The notes: a model not told the origin generated them from the sequence alone. Positions 1 to 21,984 are shown, counted from the stretch's first letter. The stretch: DNA of 64,000 nucleotides from Amorphochlora amoebiformis (GCA_054601695.1 BAAHQB010000150.1:124001-188000), one strand, 5' to 3'. A program made the numbers and translations.

Positions 1-78
1 GAGGCATCACTAGCTCATTCTTCTATTCCGACAAAACCGTATGTGAAATGCGGAGAGGGAGAGAGAGTATAGACGTAC

Positions 79-3656
<3,578 letters not shown>

Positions 3657-3777
3657 TTTGACACCCCACCGTACGGCGGCCGAATTTCTGGACCGAGAAA
3701 AGAAAAGGTTCATAATTCTTCGGGCCCCAGCGAGGCTCGACAAAGGGCGCCCCCGGACAGACTTTCCGCCCTCCGAC
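3657..3777. promoter_or_regulatory. Divergent promoter, lectin / Zn2Cys6 gene
   Basis: 121 bp separate the two start codons. The stretch is G+C-richer than its surroundings and free of TA repeat, so both promoters and 5' leaders must share it. No TATA box or other named motif is claimed. Confidence 0.6.
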
Positions 3778-6074
<2,297 letters not shown>

Positions 6075-7534
6075 TTTAAGTGCAAAATTTAGATAGCTTT
6101 TTTTTAGATGTAGCCGACTCAGCCTAATCATAACTAGACTGGTATGACATTCATTTGCGAGATACTCAGTAACGTCACATGTATGATCTAGATGTGCATA
6201 TGATATTCCAGATATTGTAACTAGCCCGAGCAAATTTAAATGAGTCACATGACTCACATTCAAGTGATTACTAGCATTCCACAACACTCTGTACAGCGAC
6301 ATTAGTAATTCACTTCTATGCCACTCACTGATATCAAATTACATATTCAAGTATACTATGCGACATATACTCTAGATACTATATAATACGTACATTATAC
6401 GGTAAAGGTGCCACGCCGTGGGGAACGTCTGTACGTATACGGTCTAGTCTAAACCAGCTAAACGTTGAGTCACATATGTGATGATCACGAAGTTGTCTAG
6501 GTTGTACAAGGTTGTTGGCAACTTGTTGCTGACCGAAGCCATGTTGCGGCTGCATATCTGGGCCTCCATCAGGTTCCACTACAACACGTACACCTTCCGA
6601 TACCTAGATACGTATGGCACGTATGTCGCTACTATGTTGGTCATACGTATGGCACGTATGTCGCTACTATGTTGGTCGTACGTATGCATGTACGTAGTTG
6701 GTCGTATGTATGTACGTACGTAGTTGGTACGTATGTGCGTACGTATTTAGCATACGTTGGGATACGCATCTGATATACGCTTGTGGAATACGTATGTGCG
6801 GCATACGTATTTGATACGTATGCCACATACAAAGTAATGTAACTTGGCTATGATCTAGATGATATCCCAAATATCACTAGCATCACTTGAGTCATGGTCA
6901 TCGATATTCAACCAGTCAAAGATCGTGTTTAAATTTATCATAGGCTAGCCATAGTATATTAGTTTGACACCTTTACATATGAATAAGATACTATGGTACA
7001 TAATCATGATTGGGCCTATTGTGTAACTACTAGTAGACCAACCAGACTAGCTAGAGTATTTGTAAATTTAATTAAATGTAAGTTTGGCTTGTATCTAGCT
7101 TAGCTATTGTATTCGACTAGATAGACTACTACATGTCAATAGATACTAGCGATACACGCACGGCGTCGGCCTCTATCTAGTCTATAGCTGCTACCTTATG
7201 TATTATAGATATGATATGATATTAGATTAATTCAATTGCAATATTAACTAACACATCAATCACATCTACGAATTACGAGTTACAACTTTAATTTAATTTG
7301 TAACTGTTAACATCCATAGTAACACATGCTAGACATGTCTAGACTTAACATCGTAGACTTCATGTACCAGATGTAGGAGTCGGTCGCCGGAGGTTGTCCC
7401 GGGGATGTCCCGAATTACATTAATCCAACCGATAGGTGAGTAAATATATGCGAAGTCGCGCGTACGCAATCGGTGGCGCCTTGTATATGCGCAAATAGAT
7501 ATAATATGCATATTGTATATATGTATACATACAT

Positions 7535-7540
<6 letters not shown>
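6075..7540. other. Convergent intergenic gap without recognisable gene
   Basis: Non-microsatellite, AT-biased sequence between the Zn2Cys6 stop and the 3' side of CFAP100. It is rich in CTAG, TACGTA and GATC words. No open frame has credible exon structure and no RNA gene was recognised. 6600-6830 holds a degenerate repeat built on TACGTATG and GTTGGTCGTA. Confidence 0.6.
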
Positions 7541-8046
<506 letters not shown>

Positions 8047-8058
8047 TTCGGTAGATGA

Positions 8059-8125
8059 TTAAGTCATCACGGAGTCGGTGAAATACTTAATGTGGTCCAG
8101 TTTGCCCTCATCCGTTATTTCATCC
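8059..8125 (-). other. Possible orphan or alternative last exon
   Basis: The minus strand shows an acceptor (CAATAG) followed by an open stretch ending [12 protein letters not shown] and TAA (residues DEITDEGKLD before it). It starts in phase 2, the same phase required after CFAP100 exon 10512-10467. It could therefore be an alternative CFAP100 last exon, or the relic of another gene. Partial copies follow at 8190-8258 and 8268-8312 with the same flank, and a decayed one at 7672-7735. Coding status is not proven. Confidence 0.4.
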
Positions 8126-8149
8126 CTATTGTATTTACATTTACATTAC

Positions 8150-8193
<44 letters not shown>

Positions 8194-8312
8194 CGTAATG
8201 TTGTCCAGTTTGCCCTCATCCGTTATTTCATCCCTATTGTATTTACATTTACATTAGATATAATATATCTCATCCGTTATTTCATCCCTGTTATATTTAC
8301 ATTTACACTACA
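8090..8312. repeat. Three local copies of the orphan-exon flank
   Basis: The + strand segment CATCCGTTATTTCATCCC and its TTTACATTTACA flank occur three times (about 8110, 8217, 8273), separated by TA tracts. The second copy keeps part of the coding frame and the third is cut after about 20 bases. Confidence 0.85.
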
Positions 8313-8315
8313 TAC

Positions 8316-8346
<31 letters not shown>

Positions 8347-8357
8347 ATATATATGTG

Positions 8358-8404
<47 letters not shown>

Positions 8405-8559
8405 TATATGTGTACCCGTTACGTTAAAAAGAATTCAAATAACCATACAAGTTATGAAATCTCATCTAACTTCAAAGCATTATTAGTTTCTTATATAGCT
8501 ATCAACGCTATAGGATTTCCCATAGCTATAAAGTTTAAAGATTTCTATGTAACTATCTA

Positions 8560-8911
8560 TATAACGTTATGGAATATTTCATATACACACGTGTATATGT
8601 CATAAATATGTTACATAATTAATTATAAACGTTATGAGATCTTGTATAGGTCTAACGGTTTAGAACCTCAAGTAAGTATATACGTGATAGAATCTTGTGT
8701 TGGTATAAAGGTTATGGAATCTTATATATATATATATATATGTTTTCATATATATATATATATATATGTTTATACATATATATATATATGTATGTATATA
8801 TGTATTTAGTATGTACAAATATATATATATATACATAAGTATAAACGTTATATAGTCTTATATAGTCTATAAATATGTATATATATATATATATATTGAT
8901 ATATATATTGA

Positions 8912-8952
<41 letters not shown>

Positions 8953-8985
8953 GTGGATATAAACGTTCTAGAATCTTTTTAGCTA
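8560..8985. repeat. Degenerate 20-bp repeat in the CFAP100 3' flank
   Basis: Variants of AACGTTATGGAATCTTATA recur at about 8569, 8627, 8654, 8710, 8845 and 8962, mixed with TA. The copy at 8962 lies just past the CFAP100 stop, so the family seems to derive from its 3' untranslated region. Confidence 0.6.
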
Positions 8986-8996
8986 ATTTCAGTATC

Positions 8997-9066
8997 TTAC
9001 TTTTTCTCGGCTTTTTTCTTGTGTTTGCCAAATCGGACCCTAGGCATCAAGGGCTTTCCAACCCGC

Positions 9067-9141
<75 letters not shown>

Positions 9142-9204
9142 ATAAGTATGTGTATGTATATATGAATAATACATGTATGTGTAGGTATATAGTACCTATG
9201 GGTC

Positions 9205-9270
<66 letters not shown>

Positions 9271-9348
9271 CATACATAAGTACATATATGTATATATGAA
9301 TAATACATGTATGTGTAGGTATATTGTACCTATGGGTCTCGACATATA

Positions 9349-9387
<39 letters not shown>

Positions 9388-9401
9388 TTGTGCATACATA
9401 A

Positions 9402-9452
<51 letters not shown>

Positions 9453-9489
9453 TAATACATGTATGTGTAGGTATATAGTACCTATGGGT

Positions 9490-9537
<48 letters not shown>

Positions 9538-9587
9538 TGTGTGTGTGTGTTACATGTATGTGTAGGTATATTGTACCTATGGGTCTC

Positions 9588-9638
<51 letters not shown>

Positions 9639-9727
9639 CTCTATATGTGTGTGTGTGCATATATAAGTATATATATGTATATATGAATAATACATGTATG
9701 TGTAGGTATATTTACCTATGGGTCTCG

Positions 9728-9781
<54 letters not shown>

Positions 9782-9878
9782 TTATATGTGTGTGTGTGCA
9801 TACATAAGTATATATATGTATATATGAATAATACATGTATGCGTAGGCATATTGTACCTATGGGTCTCGACATATATA

Positions 9879-9926
<48 letters not shown>

Positions 9927-10171
9927 TTATATGTGTGTGTGTGCATATATAAGTATATGTATGTCTATATGAATAATACATGTATGTGTAGGTATGTAGT
10001 ACCTATGGGTCTCGACATATATATACATATACACATATACACATATATATATATACATATAGATATATATATATATATATATTTATATGTGTATATATAT
10101 ATATATATAAGTAGATTTATGTATATATGAATAATACATGTATGTGTAGGTATATTGTACCTATGGGTCTC

Positions 10172-10234
<63 letters not shown>

Positions 10235-10327
10235 CTATATGTGTGTGTGCGTGCATATATAAGTATATGTATGTCTATATGAATAATACATGTATGTGTA
10301 GGTATATAGTACCTATGGGTCTCGACA

Positions 10328-10362
<35 letters not shown>

Positions 10363-10367
10363 GTTTG

Positions 10368-10401
<34 letters not shown>

Positions 10402-10609
10402 AATATATATATATAAGTATATATGTGTATATATAAATAATACATGTATGTGTAGGTATATTGTACCTATGGGTCTCGGCACGTGCTCTAGCCTTAGCCT
10501 TCTCGGCTCGATCTATGGATGAATATAGATGCATTATATTTATATAGATGTAAATATATTTGTACATATATATATATATATACACATAACCCCTTGATAT
10601 TTATATATA

Positions 10610-10655
<46 letters not shown>

Positions 10656-10662
10656 GCACACG

Positions 10663-10734
<72 letters not shown>

Positions 10735-10823
10735 ATATATGATAGACATTAGCTTTCTCACCTTCTATATATATACACTACGTTATATATTATACATATA
10801 CATATATATATATATATATCAAT

Positions 10824-10857
<34 letters not shown>

Positions 10858-10917
10858 CCAGCATTAGCTTTCTCAACCTCAGCCTTTTTCTTCTCACGAT
10901 TCTTTGCACGCCTCTGG

Positions 10918-10956
<39 letters not shown>

Positions 10957-11167
10957 CTAACCCTAACCCTAACCCTAATCCTAACCATAACTATAACCCT
11001 AACCCAACCCTAACCCTAACCCAAACCCCTAACCTTAACCCCCTAACCCAACCCTAACCCAACCCTAACCCCCTAACCCTAACCCCCTAACCCTAACCCC
11101 CTAACCCTAACCCCCTAACCCTAACCCTATTTATATGCATTTTTATACGTATACATATACATGCATA

Positions 11168-11213
<46 letters not shown>

Positions 11214-11404
11214 TATATATATATCATATATGGAGTACATATGATAGTTTGGATGCTACTTTTGCTGGCGTGCAGAAATAGACAGAGGGAAAGAGAGAGA
11301 GAGAGAGAAAAGAAAAGAGAGGGAGAAAAGAGAGAGAGAGAAAGAGAGAGAGAGAAGAAAGATAGAGAGAGAGAGGAAGAGAGAGAGAGAGAGGAAGAAA
11401 GAGA

Positions 11405-11447
<43 letters not shown>

Positions 11448-11489
11448 GAGAGAGGACAGACAGAGAGAGAGCGAGGAAGAGAGAGAGGA

Positions 11490-11525
<36 letters not shown>

Positions 11526-11629
11526 AGAGAGAGAGGACAGAGAGAGAGAGAGAGAGAGAGAGAGGAAAGAGAGAGAGGAAAGAGAGAGAGGAAAGAGAGA
11601 GAGGACAGAGAGAGAGAGAGAGAAAGAGG

Positions 11630-11671
<42 letters not shown>

Positions 11672-11908
11672 AAGGGAGAGAGAGAAGGAAGACACAGAGA
11701 GAGAGAGAGAGGAAAGAGAGAGAGGACAGAGAGAGAGAGAGAGAGATAAGGGATGAGAAGAAATAGAGAGAGGAGCAGAAGAGAAAGAAAGAATGGGGAG
11801 AGAGATATATACATGGGGGGAGATGTAGAGAGAGAGAGATAGGCAGAGATATATATAGAGAGAGAAAGAGACAAGGAGAGAGGAGAGCAAGAGAGATATG
11901 GAAAAACA

Positions 11909-11939
<31 letters not shown>

Positions 11940-12118
11940 GTGTATATATATATATATATGTATATATGTATAATAAAAACACACATGTATATATATATAT
12001 ATATATACATACATATATATATATATATATACATATATTTATATATATTTATAAATATTTATAGCTATACATATGTATGTGTATGTACATATATATATAT
12101 ATATACATATATATACAT

Positions 12119-12171
<53 letters not shown>

Positions 12172-12298
12172 TATATATATATATATAATATATATAGAGA
12201 TATAATATATATATATATAACCTGGTTTTCTTTCCTCTGCTCAAGGAATTTGCGGTGCATTACAGGGATAGCCAACATAGAGTCGATCAGACTATCTA

Positions 12299-12355
<57 letters not shown>

Positions 12356-12547
12356 AGTATTATATATATACATATATCTATGTGTGTGTGTATATAAATA
12401 TGTTTACACATACATATATTTTTATATTATATATACGTATATATATATATATATATGTACATATATATATATATATATATATGTATACATACATATATCT
12501 GTATATATATAATATACCTCGACAGTCGGACTCAACGTTATAATACA

Positions 12548-12591
<44 letters not shown>

Positions 12592-12668
12592 TACCCTGAC
12601 TTCAATTTCTTTAAGCTGGGTGAGAGAATCAGGCTCTAAATCCTTAAAGCAGCTATCATAAACGTGCT

Positions 12669-12728
<60 letters not shown>

Positions 12729-12766
12729 TATACATAAATCCTTAAAGCAGCTTTCATAAACGTGCT

Positions 12767-12850
<84 letters not shown>

Positions 12851-12966
12851 ACATATATGTGTAATATTATACTATTCATACACGCACACACACACACACA
12901 TACACACAAATGTACAAAAATATTAAACACATATATATACAAATATACACATGTAAATGTAAGTGT

Positions 12967-13040
<74 letters not shown>

Positions 13041-13162
13041 AATCTTGCTATCGAGCCACCGGATAGATATGCCCATAATATCTTTTCTCTCGTCCATATC
13101 CTTAGATTTTAAAGACATACATAATATGTATATATATATATATATGTATATGTATATATATT

Positions 13163-13248
<86 letters not shown>

Positions 13249-13343
13249 CCTTAGAATGTGTTATAAGATAGATTTCCCATAAAATCTTTCCCTCCCCCAT
13301 ATTTGTTTATAATACCTTTATATACAATATATATATATATATA

Positions 13344-13420
<77 letters not shown>

Positions 13421-13582
13421 AGACATCGCCATATATCTTTTCTCACATCTATATCCTTATAACAACACTAATAATAATAACAATAGTAATAATATTGATA
13501 ATAGTAGTAATAATGAGACATATATAAATATATGTACATATATACACATATAATATATCATGAACATATATGGTTAGAGCTA

Positions 13583-13654
<72 letters not shown>

Positions 13655-13708
13655 TTAATATTACAATCCATACATATGTTATATATACATTGAAAAAAAA
13701 TTAATTAA

Positions 13709-13769
<61 letters not shown>

Positions 13770-14191
13770 CACGTACATCCCCTTCGACGACAGCGATGGA
13801 GGACTTGAGGGAGTTGATTTTGGAAGTCTGCGAGTTGATTTTCGAGTCTAGCTCCTGTAAACAGTATCGTAATCACTTGATTTTAGCGCAAGATCCTTGA
13901 AACGTACAAGCATCATTATCAGGTTGGTGTCAGTTGAGTTTAGATGATGTAAACAGTGTCCTTATGAGATGCCTTTTTTTGAGAAGGGGAAAAAAAAGTG
14001 GGAAAAGATAGAGAGAGAGAGAAAAAGAGAATAAAATTGAGAGAAAGGAGGGAGAGGAAGAGAGTAAGATAGAGAGAAAAGAGAGAAAAAAAAAAAAAAA
14101 GATAAGAGAGGGAAGAGAGCAAGAAAGAGAGAGAAAAAGAGAGAGAGATGAAGAGAGAATTACCTGTGCTGTTTATCAGATACAGAACAAG

Positions 14192-14229
<38 letters not shown>

Positions 14230-14339
14230 AAATGATTGATAGTAGATTGGATTTCCTCTGCATTAGAGACATCAAAAGAGAGAAAGAGAGCGGAGAAAAG
14301 CGTGAAAGAGAGGGGGAAAAGAGAGTGAGAAAGAGAGGA

Positions 14340-14380
<41 letters not shown>

Positions 14381-14692
14381 GAGAGAGAGAGAAAGAGAGG
14401 GAAAGAGAGAGAGAGAGAGAGGAAGAGAGAGTGAGAAAGAGAGGAAAAGATAGATAGAGAGAGAGAGAGAGAGGAAGAGAGAGTGAGAGAGGAAAAGAGA
14501 GAGAAAGAGAGAGAGGAAGCGAGAGTGAGAAAGAGAGGAAAAGAGAGAGAGAGAGAGAGAGAAAGAGAGCAAGAGAATTAGGGATAATTGCCTTGATATT
14601 CGACTGGACTTCCTCGACATTATTTCGCATTTCTTGCATAGTTCGATGGTATCTTCGTCGCAATTGGTCAAGATCTGTTAAGTTTTATTAAT

Positions 14693-14755
<63 letters not shown>

Positions 14756-14788
14756 TTACTGGTGCCCTTTTTTGATATCATTTTAGTT

Positions 14789-14839
<51 letters not shown>

Positions 14840-16342
14840 TTAATTATCGGCCTCTTCTTTTTAAAATAATATGTATTTTTCGTTAATATTATTAGAGTAT
14901 TATCAGTATCATATATACATATATTTAATTATCGGCCTCTTTTTTAAAATAATATATATTTTTCGTTACTATTATTAGAGTATTATCAGTATCATATATA
15001 TATATATTTAATTATCGGCCTCTTTTTTAAAATTAATATGTATTTTTCGTTACTATTATTAGAGTATTATCAGTATCATATATATATATTTAATTATCGG
15101 CCTCTTTTTTTAAATTAATACATATATTTTTCGTTACTATTATTAGAGTATTATCAGTATCATATATATATATATTTAATTATCGGCCTCTTTTTTAAAA
15201 TAATATATATATTTTTCGTTACTATTATTAGAGTATTATCAGTATCATATATATATATATATTTAATTATCGGCCTCTTTTTTTTAAAATAATATATATA
15301 TTTTTCGTTACTATTATTAGAGTATTATCAGTATCATATATATATATATATTTAATTATCGGCCTCTTTTTTTTAAAATAATATGTATTTTTCGTTACTA
15401 TTATTAGAGTATTATCAGTATCATATATATATATTTAATTATCGGCCTCTTTTTTTAAAATAATATATATATTTTTCGTTGCTATTATTAGAGTATTATC
15501 AGTATCATATATATATATATATTTAATTATCGGCCTCTTTTTTAAAATAATATATATTTTTCGTTACTATTATTAGAGTATTATCAGTATCATATATATA
15601 TATATATTTAATTATCGGCCTCTTTTTTAAAATAATATATATTTTTCGTTGCTATTATATTAGAGTATTATCAGTGTCATATATATATATATATTTAATT
15701 ATCGGCCTCTTTTTTTTAAAATTAATACATATATTTTTCGTTACTATTATTAGAGTATTATCAGTATCATATATATATATATATTTAATTATCGGCCTCT
15801 TTTTTTTAAAATTAATATATATTTTTCGTTACTATTATTAGAGTATTATCAGTATCATATATATATATATATATATTTAATTATCGGCCTCTTTTTTTTA
15901 AAATTAATATATATTTTTCGTTACTATTATTAGAGTATTATCGGCCTCTTTTTTTTAAAATTAATATATATATTTTTCGTTACTATTATTAGAGTATTAT
16001 CAGTATCACATATATATATATATTTAATTATCGGCCTCTTTTTTTTAAAATTAAAATATATATTTTTCGTTACTATTATTAGAGTATTATCGGCCTCTTT
16101 TTTTTAAAATTAATATATATATTTTTCGTTACTATTATTAGAGTATTATCGTTATCATCAAGATTTGTTTTGTATTATAAGTAGTGTATATACATTTATT
16201 ATGATCCTTAATATACTATTACCAGTTTTGTTAACATTATTAGTAATTAGTAGCGTGAGTATCAAATTTTTTAACGATTGTTACTATTATTACTATTATT
16301 ACTATTATTACTATTTAGTTACATAGATAGATAGATAACATG

Positions 16343-16401
<59 letters not shown>

Positions 16402-16410
16402 CATATATAC

Positions 16411-16452
<42 letters not shown>

Positions 16453-16517
16453 TGATTACCCTCTTCCATCCTCTGAATAACTTGAATAAGAAACAGATTT
16501 TCCTCCTAATGTACATG

Positions 16518-16563
<46 letters not shown>

Positions 16564-16624
16564 TATATATATATTACACCCATATTATGCTCATACCCAC
16601 ATCTCTCATAGTTGGCCACACAAA

Positions 16625-16683
<59 letters not shown>

Positions 16684-16712
16684 ATGTATATCTATCTATG
16701 TATATATATTTT

Positions 16713-16751
<39 letters not shown>

Positions 16752-16897
16752 CATATATACGTATATATATATATACGTATATATATATATATATATATAA
16801 TATACATTCACACATCTACATCTGAATATATCTTCATGAAGATATCAGACATGATACCTCTTTCTGCGCGAATATGCTGAGTACGTATACAACAAAC

Positions 16898-16935
<38 letters not shown>

Positions 16936-17056
16936 CATATATACATATATACAATATATACATTCACATATCTGCATATCTAAATATATCATTATGTAGA
17001 TATCAGACATGATACCTCTTTCTGCGCGAATATGCTGAGTACGTATACATATAAAC

Positions 17057-17128
<72 letters not shown>

Positions 17129-17369
17129 ATATATACATTCACATATCTGCATATCTAAATATATCATTATGTAGATATCAGACATGATACCTCTTTCTGC
17201 GCGAATATGCTGAGTAGTTGTTCAGGTGTGGAAAACGGAAGAGCTTCCCCTCTGGTCTCCGCCTCTTTCAGTTTTCGACTACTGTCTATAGCATCTAAAG
17301 TAAGATTTCGTTTGGATGTTAGGATGGAGTGGAATTATAGAAATGTATGCATGTATGTATGTATGTATG

Positions 17370-17400
<31 letters not shown>

Positions 17401-17409
17401 CTGTGTTGT

Positions 17410-17462
<53 letters not shown>

Positions 17463-17751
17463 GTGTGTGTGTGTGTATTATATAGGTGTATGTGTAAATA
17501 TATATGATAATATAATATATACACATATATATACATATATATATATATATACATATGTAAATATATGTCGATGCACACATTGCTGTGTGCTAAGAATTAC
17601 ATATTACACGCAAATAATTTTTACGCATATTATGTATTATACATTATATATACGTTATGTATTATATATATATACATATATATATATATTTATATATATA
17701 TATATATTTCCACATATACATTATGTATACTTATATATACATTATGTATGC

Positions 17752-17821
<70 letters not shown>

Positions 17822-17878
17822 TGGTGTTGGGGTTAGCGTTTCCATCCTCTTCATCGTCCGCTCTTCCATCGTTAGAAA

Positions 17879-17927
<49 letters not shown>

Positions 17928-18083
17928 ATGTATATATATATTATATATAGGCATATGGGTATAAATATTTACATATACACACCCACAAACCTATATATGA
18001 TATTTAGGTGTATAATTATTATATATAGGTATATGTGTCGCTTCTATAGTTAGAAACCTACTATAATTTGTACATATATACAA

Positions 18084-18167
<84 letters not shown>

Positions 18168-18235
18168 AGCACATGTATGTGTATATTATAATGTTATAGC
18201 TATATATCGATGTGTATATATGTATATATATATAC

Positions 18236-18284
<49 letters not shown>

Positions 18285-18390
18285 ATATATATTTCTATAT
18301 ATATTATTAATATTATGTACACACACATACATACTATATATATATATATACTTATCACGCATACATTTGCTTATATAGAGCGCGACAGGA

Positions 18391-18423
<33 letters not shown>

Positions 18424-18620
18424 CAGAAAGAGGCAACGACAGACAGAGAGACACAGAGACAGAGAGACAGAGAGAGACACAAAGACAGAGAGACAGAGAG
18501 AGACAGAGAGAGAGACAGAGAGACAGAGAGAGACAGAGAGAGAGACAGAAAGAGACAAAGACAGACAGAGAGACACAGAGACAGAGAGACAGAGAGAGAC
18601 AGAAAGAGGCAAAGACAGAC

Positions 18621-18655
<35 letters not shown>

Positions 18656-18916
18656 CAGAAAGAGGCAAAGACAGACAGAGAGAGACAGAGACAGAGAGAA
18701 AGAGATAAACAGAAAGAGACAAAGACAGACAGAGAGACATAGAGACAGAGACAGAGAGAGAGAGACAGAAAGAGACAAAGACAGACAGAGAGAGACGGAG
18801 ACAGAGAGAGGCAGAGAGAGACAGAGAGAGACAGAGAGAGAGACAGAAAGATTTAAAGACAGACAGAGAGACACAGAGACAGAGAGAGAGAGAGACAGAA
18901 AGAGGCAAAGACAGAC

Positions 18917-18947
<31 letters not shown>

Positions 18948-19039
18948 CAGAGAGAGATAAACAGAAAAGAGGCAAAGACAGACAGAGAGACACAGAGACA
19001 GAGAGACAGAGAGAGAGACAGAAAGATTTAAAGACAGAC

Positions 19040-19072
<33 letters not shown>

Positions 19073-19156
19073 TAAACAGAAAAGAGACAAAGACGGAGAG
19101 ACACAGAGAGAGAGACAGACAGAGAGAGAGAGAGACAGAAAGATTTAAAGACAGAC

Positions 19157-19191
<35 letters not shown>

Positions 19192-19320
19192 CAGCAAGAG
19201 ACAAAGACAGACAGAGAGAGACAGAGACAGAGAGAGGCAGAGAGAGAGACAGAAAGATTTAAAGACAGACAGAGAGAGACAGAGACAGAGAGATAGAGAT
19301 AAACAGAAAGAGACAAAGAC

Positions 19321-19381
<61 letters not shown>

Positions 19382-19764
19382 CAGAAAGATTTAAATACAG
19401 ATAGAGACAGAGACGAAGAGAAAAGCGAGTTAGGATCTTGAAGGAGAGAATATGAATATTCGATATATGTATATATATATATATTATATATATGTATATA
19501 TATATATATGTATATATACATGTATATATATGTGTATATGTATATATATATATATATATATATGCGTGAATGTATAATAGTAGATGACAATGATAGGACT
19601 AGAATTAGGGTTTTACGACCTCTAGAAGATATGTGTATGTTATATGTGTATATGTATATATATTATATATGTGTATATACAATATAAATATATATATATA
19701 TATGTGTGTGTGTATAATCGAGCATACAGTTGACGGTGGTATCATTAGGGTTAGGGCAAGGGTC

Positions 19765-19822
<58 letters not shown>

Positions 19823-19902
19823 GTATTATATATATATATATATATACGTGTGAATAATCGAGCATACAGTTGACAGTGGTATCATTAGGGTTAGGGCAAG
19901 GG

Positions 19903-19990
<88 letters not shown>

Positions 19991-20018
19991 GTGTGAATAA
20001 TCGAGCATACAGCTGACA

Positions 20019-20099
<81 letters not shown>

Positions 20100-20160
20100 C
20101 ACGTGTGAATAATCGAGCATACAGTTGACGGTGGTATCATTAAGGGTTAGGGCAAGGGTC

Positions 20161-20216
<56 letters not shown>

Positions 20217-20334
20217 ATAATGATATATATATATATATATATATATATGAGTAATAGTGCACATCCTTATTCAGGTATATGTATGTATGCATGTGTACTG
20301 TATAAATAATATATATATATATATATTGATATAT

Positions 20335-20379
<45 letters not shown>

Positions 20380-20801
20380 GACATGTTATACATAATATAA
20401 TACATTACTCTACATATTTGGTACACGTGTGCATAAGGATATATTTGATATATACTTTCATATATACTTGTATAGATTTTTTTTACATACTTTTAATTTG
20501 CTAATCTCGTTCTCGATTTTCGTTGTCTCAATGTTTAGTTTCTTTAGCTCCTCGATCTATATATATACAAATATATATATATATATATATTATATAAAGA
20601 TATATATATATATATATAATTTCGTTCTCGATTTTCGTTGTCTCAATACATTATTCTACATATTCGGTACACGTATTCATAAGCATATATTTGATATATA
20701 CTTTCATATACTTGTATAGATTTTTTTTACATACTTTTAATTTGCTAATTTCGTTCTCGATTTTCGTTGTCTCAATGTTTAGTTTCTTTAGCTCCTCGAT
20801 C

Positions 20802-20834
<33 letters not shown>

Positions 20835-21058
20835 AAGATATATATATATATATATATAATTTCGTTCTCGATTTTCGTTGTCTCAATGTTTAGTTTCTTT
20901 AGCTCCTCGATCTATATATATATATACATATATATATATTATATAAAGATATATATATATATATATTTATATTTGAATATATGTATACGTATCCATGAAT
21001 ATAGATGTGTATATATATATATGTATATAGGTATATAACTGTATAAATAAATATATAT

Positions 21059-21093
<35 letters not shown>

Positions 21094-21199
21094 CATATAT
21101 AATATACATATTTACTTTCTTCAGTTTCTCAATCTACATAAATATATACATACAAATACATATAATATACATCTATATACACACATATATATATATATA

Positions 21200-21235
<36 letters not shown>

Positions 21236-21618
21236 AGTATATCCTATTATTCGTAATACTTCCAATTTAGAACATTAATTTCTAAAATTTGGTTGGCAGT
21301 GAATAAGTTTCGGCTCTGCCTCCTATGATTTATACTACAACTCTCATTAAAGACTAGGTTTCCCCATATGAGTATATATATATATATATATATATATATC
21401 ATATATTATATACATATATATATATACATATATATATGTATACTTGTATAATATAAATATATAAATATATATATATATACATATATATATATTACAAAAT
21501 ATTTAATTTTTTTAGTTCATCGATCTACATTGTATACAAATATATTTATGTATATATATATATATATATATTTATATACATATAATGTTAAGGTTCTTCG
21601 ATCTATACATACTTATAC

Positions 21619-21653
<35 letters not shown>

Positions 21654-21842
21654 ATATATATATACACGCATATATATATATGTGTATATTAGATATATAT
21701 ATATATATATACATACATACATATATGTTTATATGTATATATATAATACTATGTACATATACGTAGAGCATACTGCAATACAATGTAATTAAATGTAATC
21801 TGATATAATATAATATCATGTAATATAACATAACGAAACAGA

Positions 21843-21907
<65 letters not shown>

Positions 21908-21950
21908 TTACATACACATACATAAATGAAAAATATATGTTTTTACATAT

Positions 21951-21984
<34 letters not shown>

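Noticed and set aside
11093-12034. 313-residue Ser/Leu-rich open frame on the minus strand
   Set aside because: It is the translation of a (GA)n/(CT)n array inside a CFAP100 intron; frames on both strands are equally open.
14838-16160. CRISPR-like array
   Set aside because: Eukaryotic context; the spacers are T/A runs of variable length, not unique sequences, and it is a minisatellite.
18237-19316. 359-residue [14 protein letters not shown] frame and the opposite RETERQ-type frame
   Set aside because: Translation of the CAGAGA array; no non-repetitive content.
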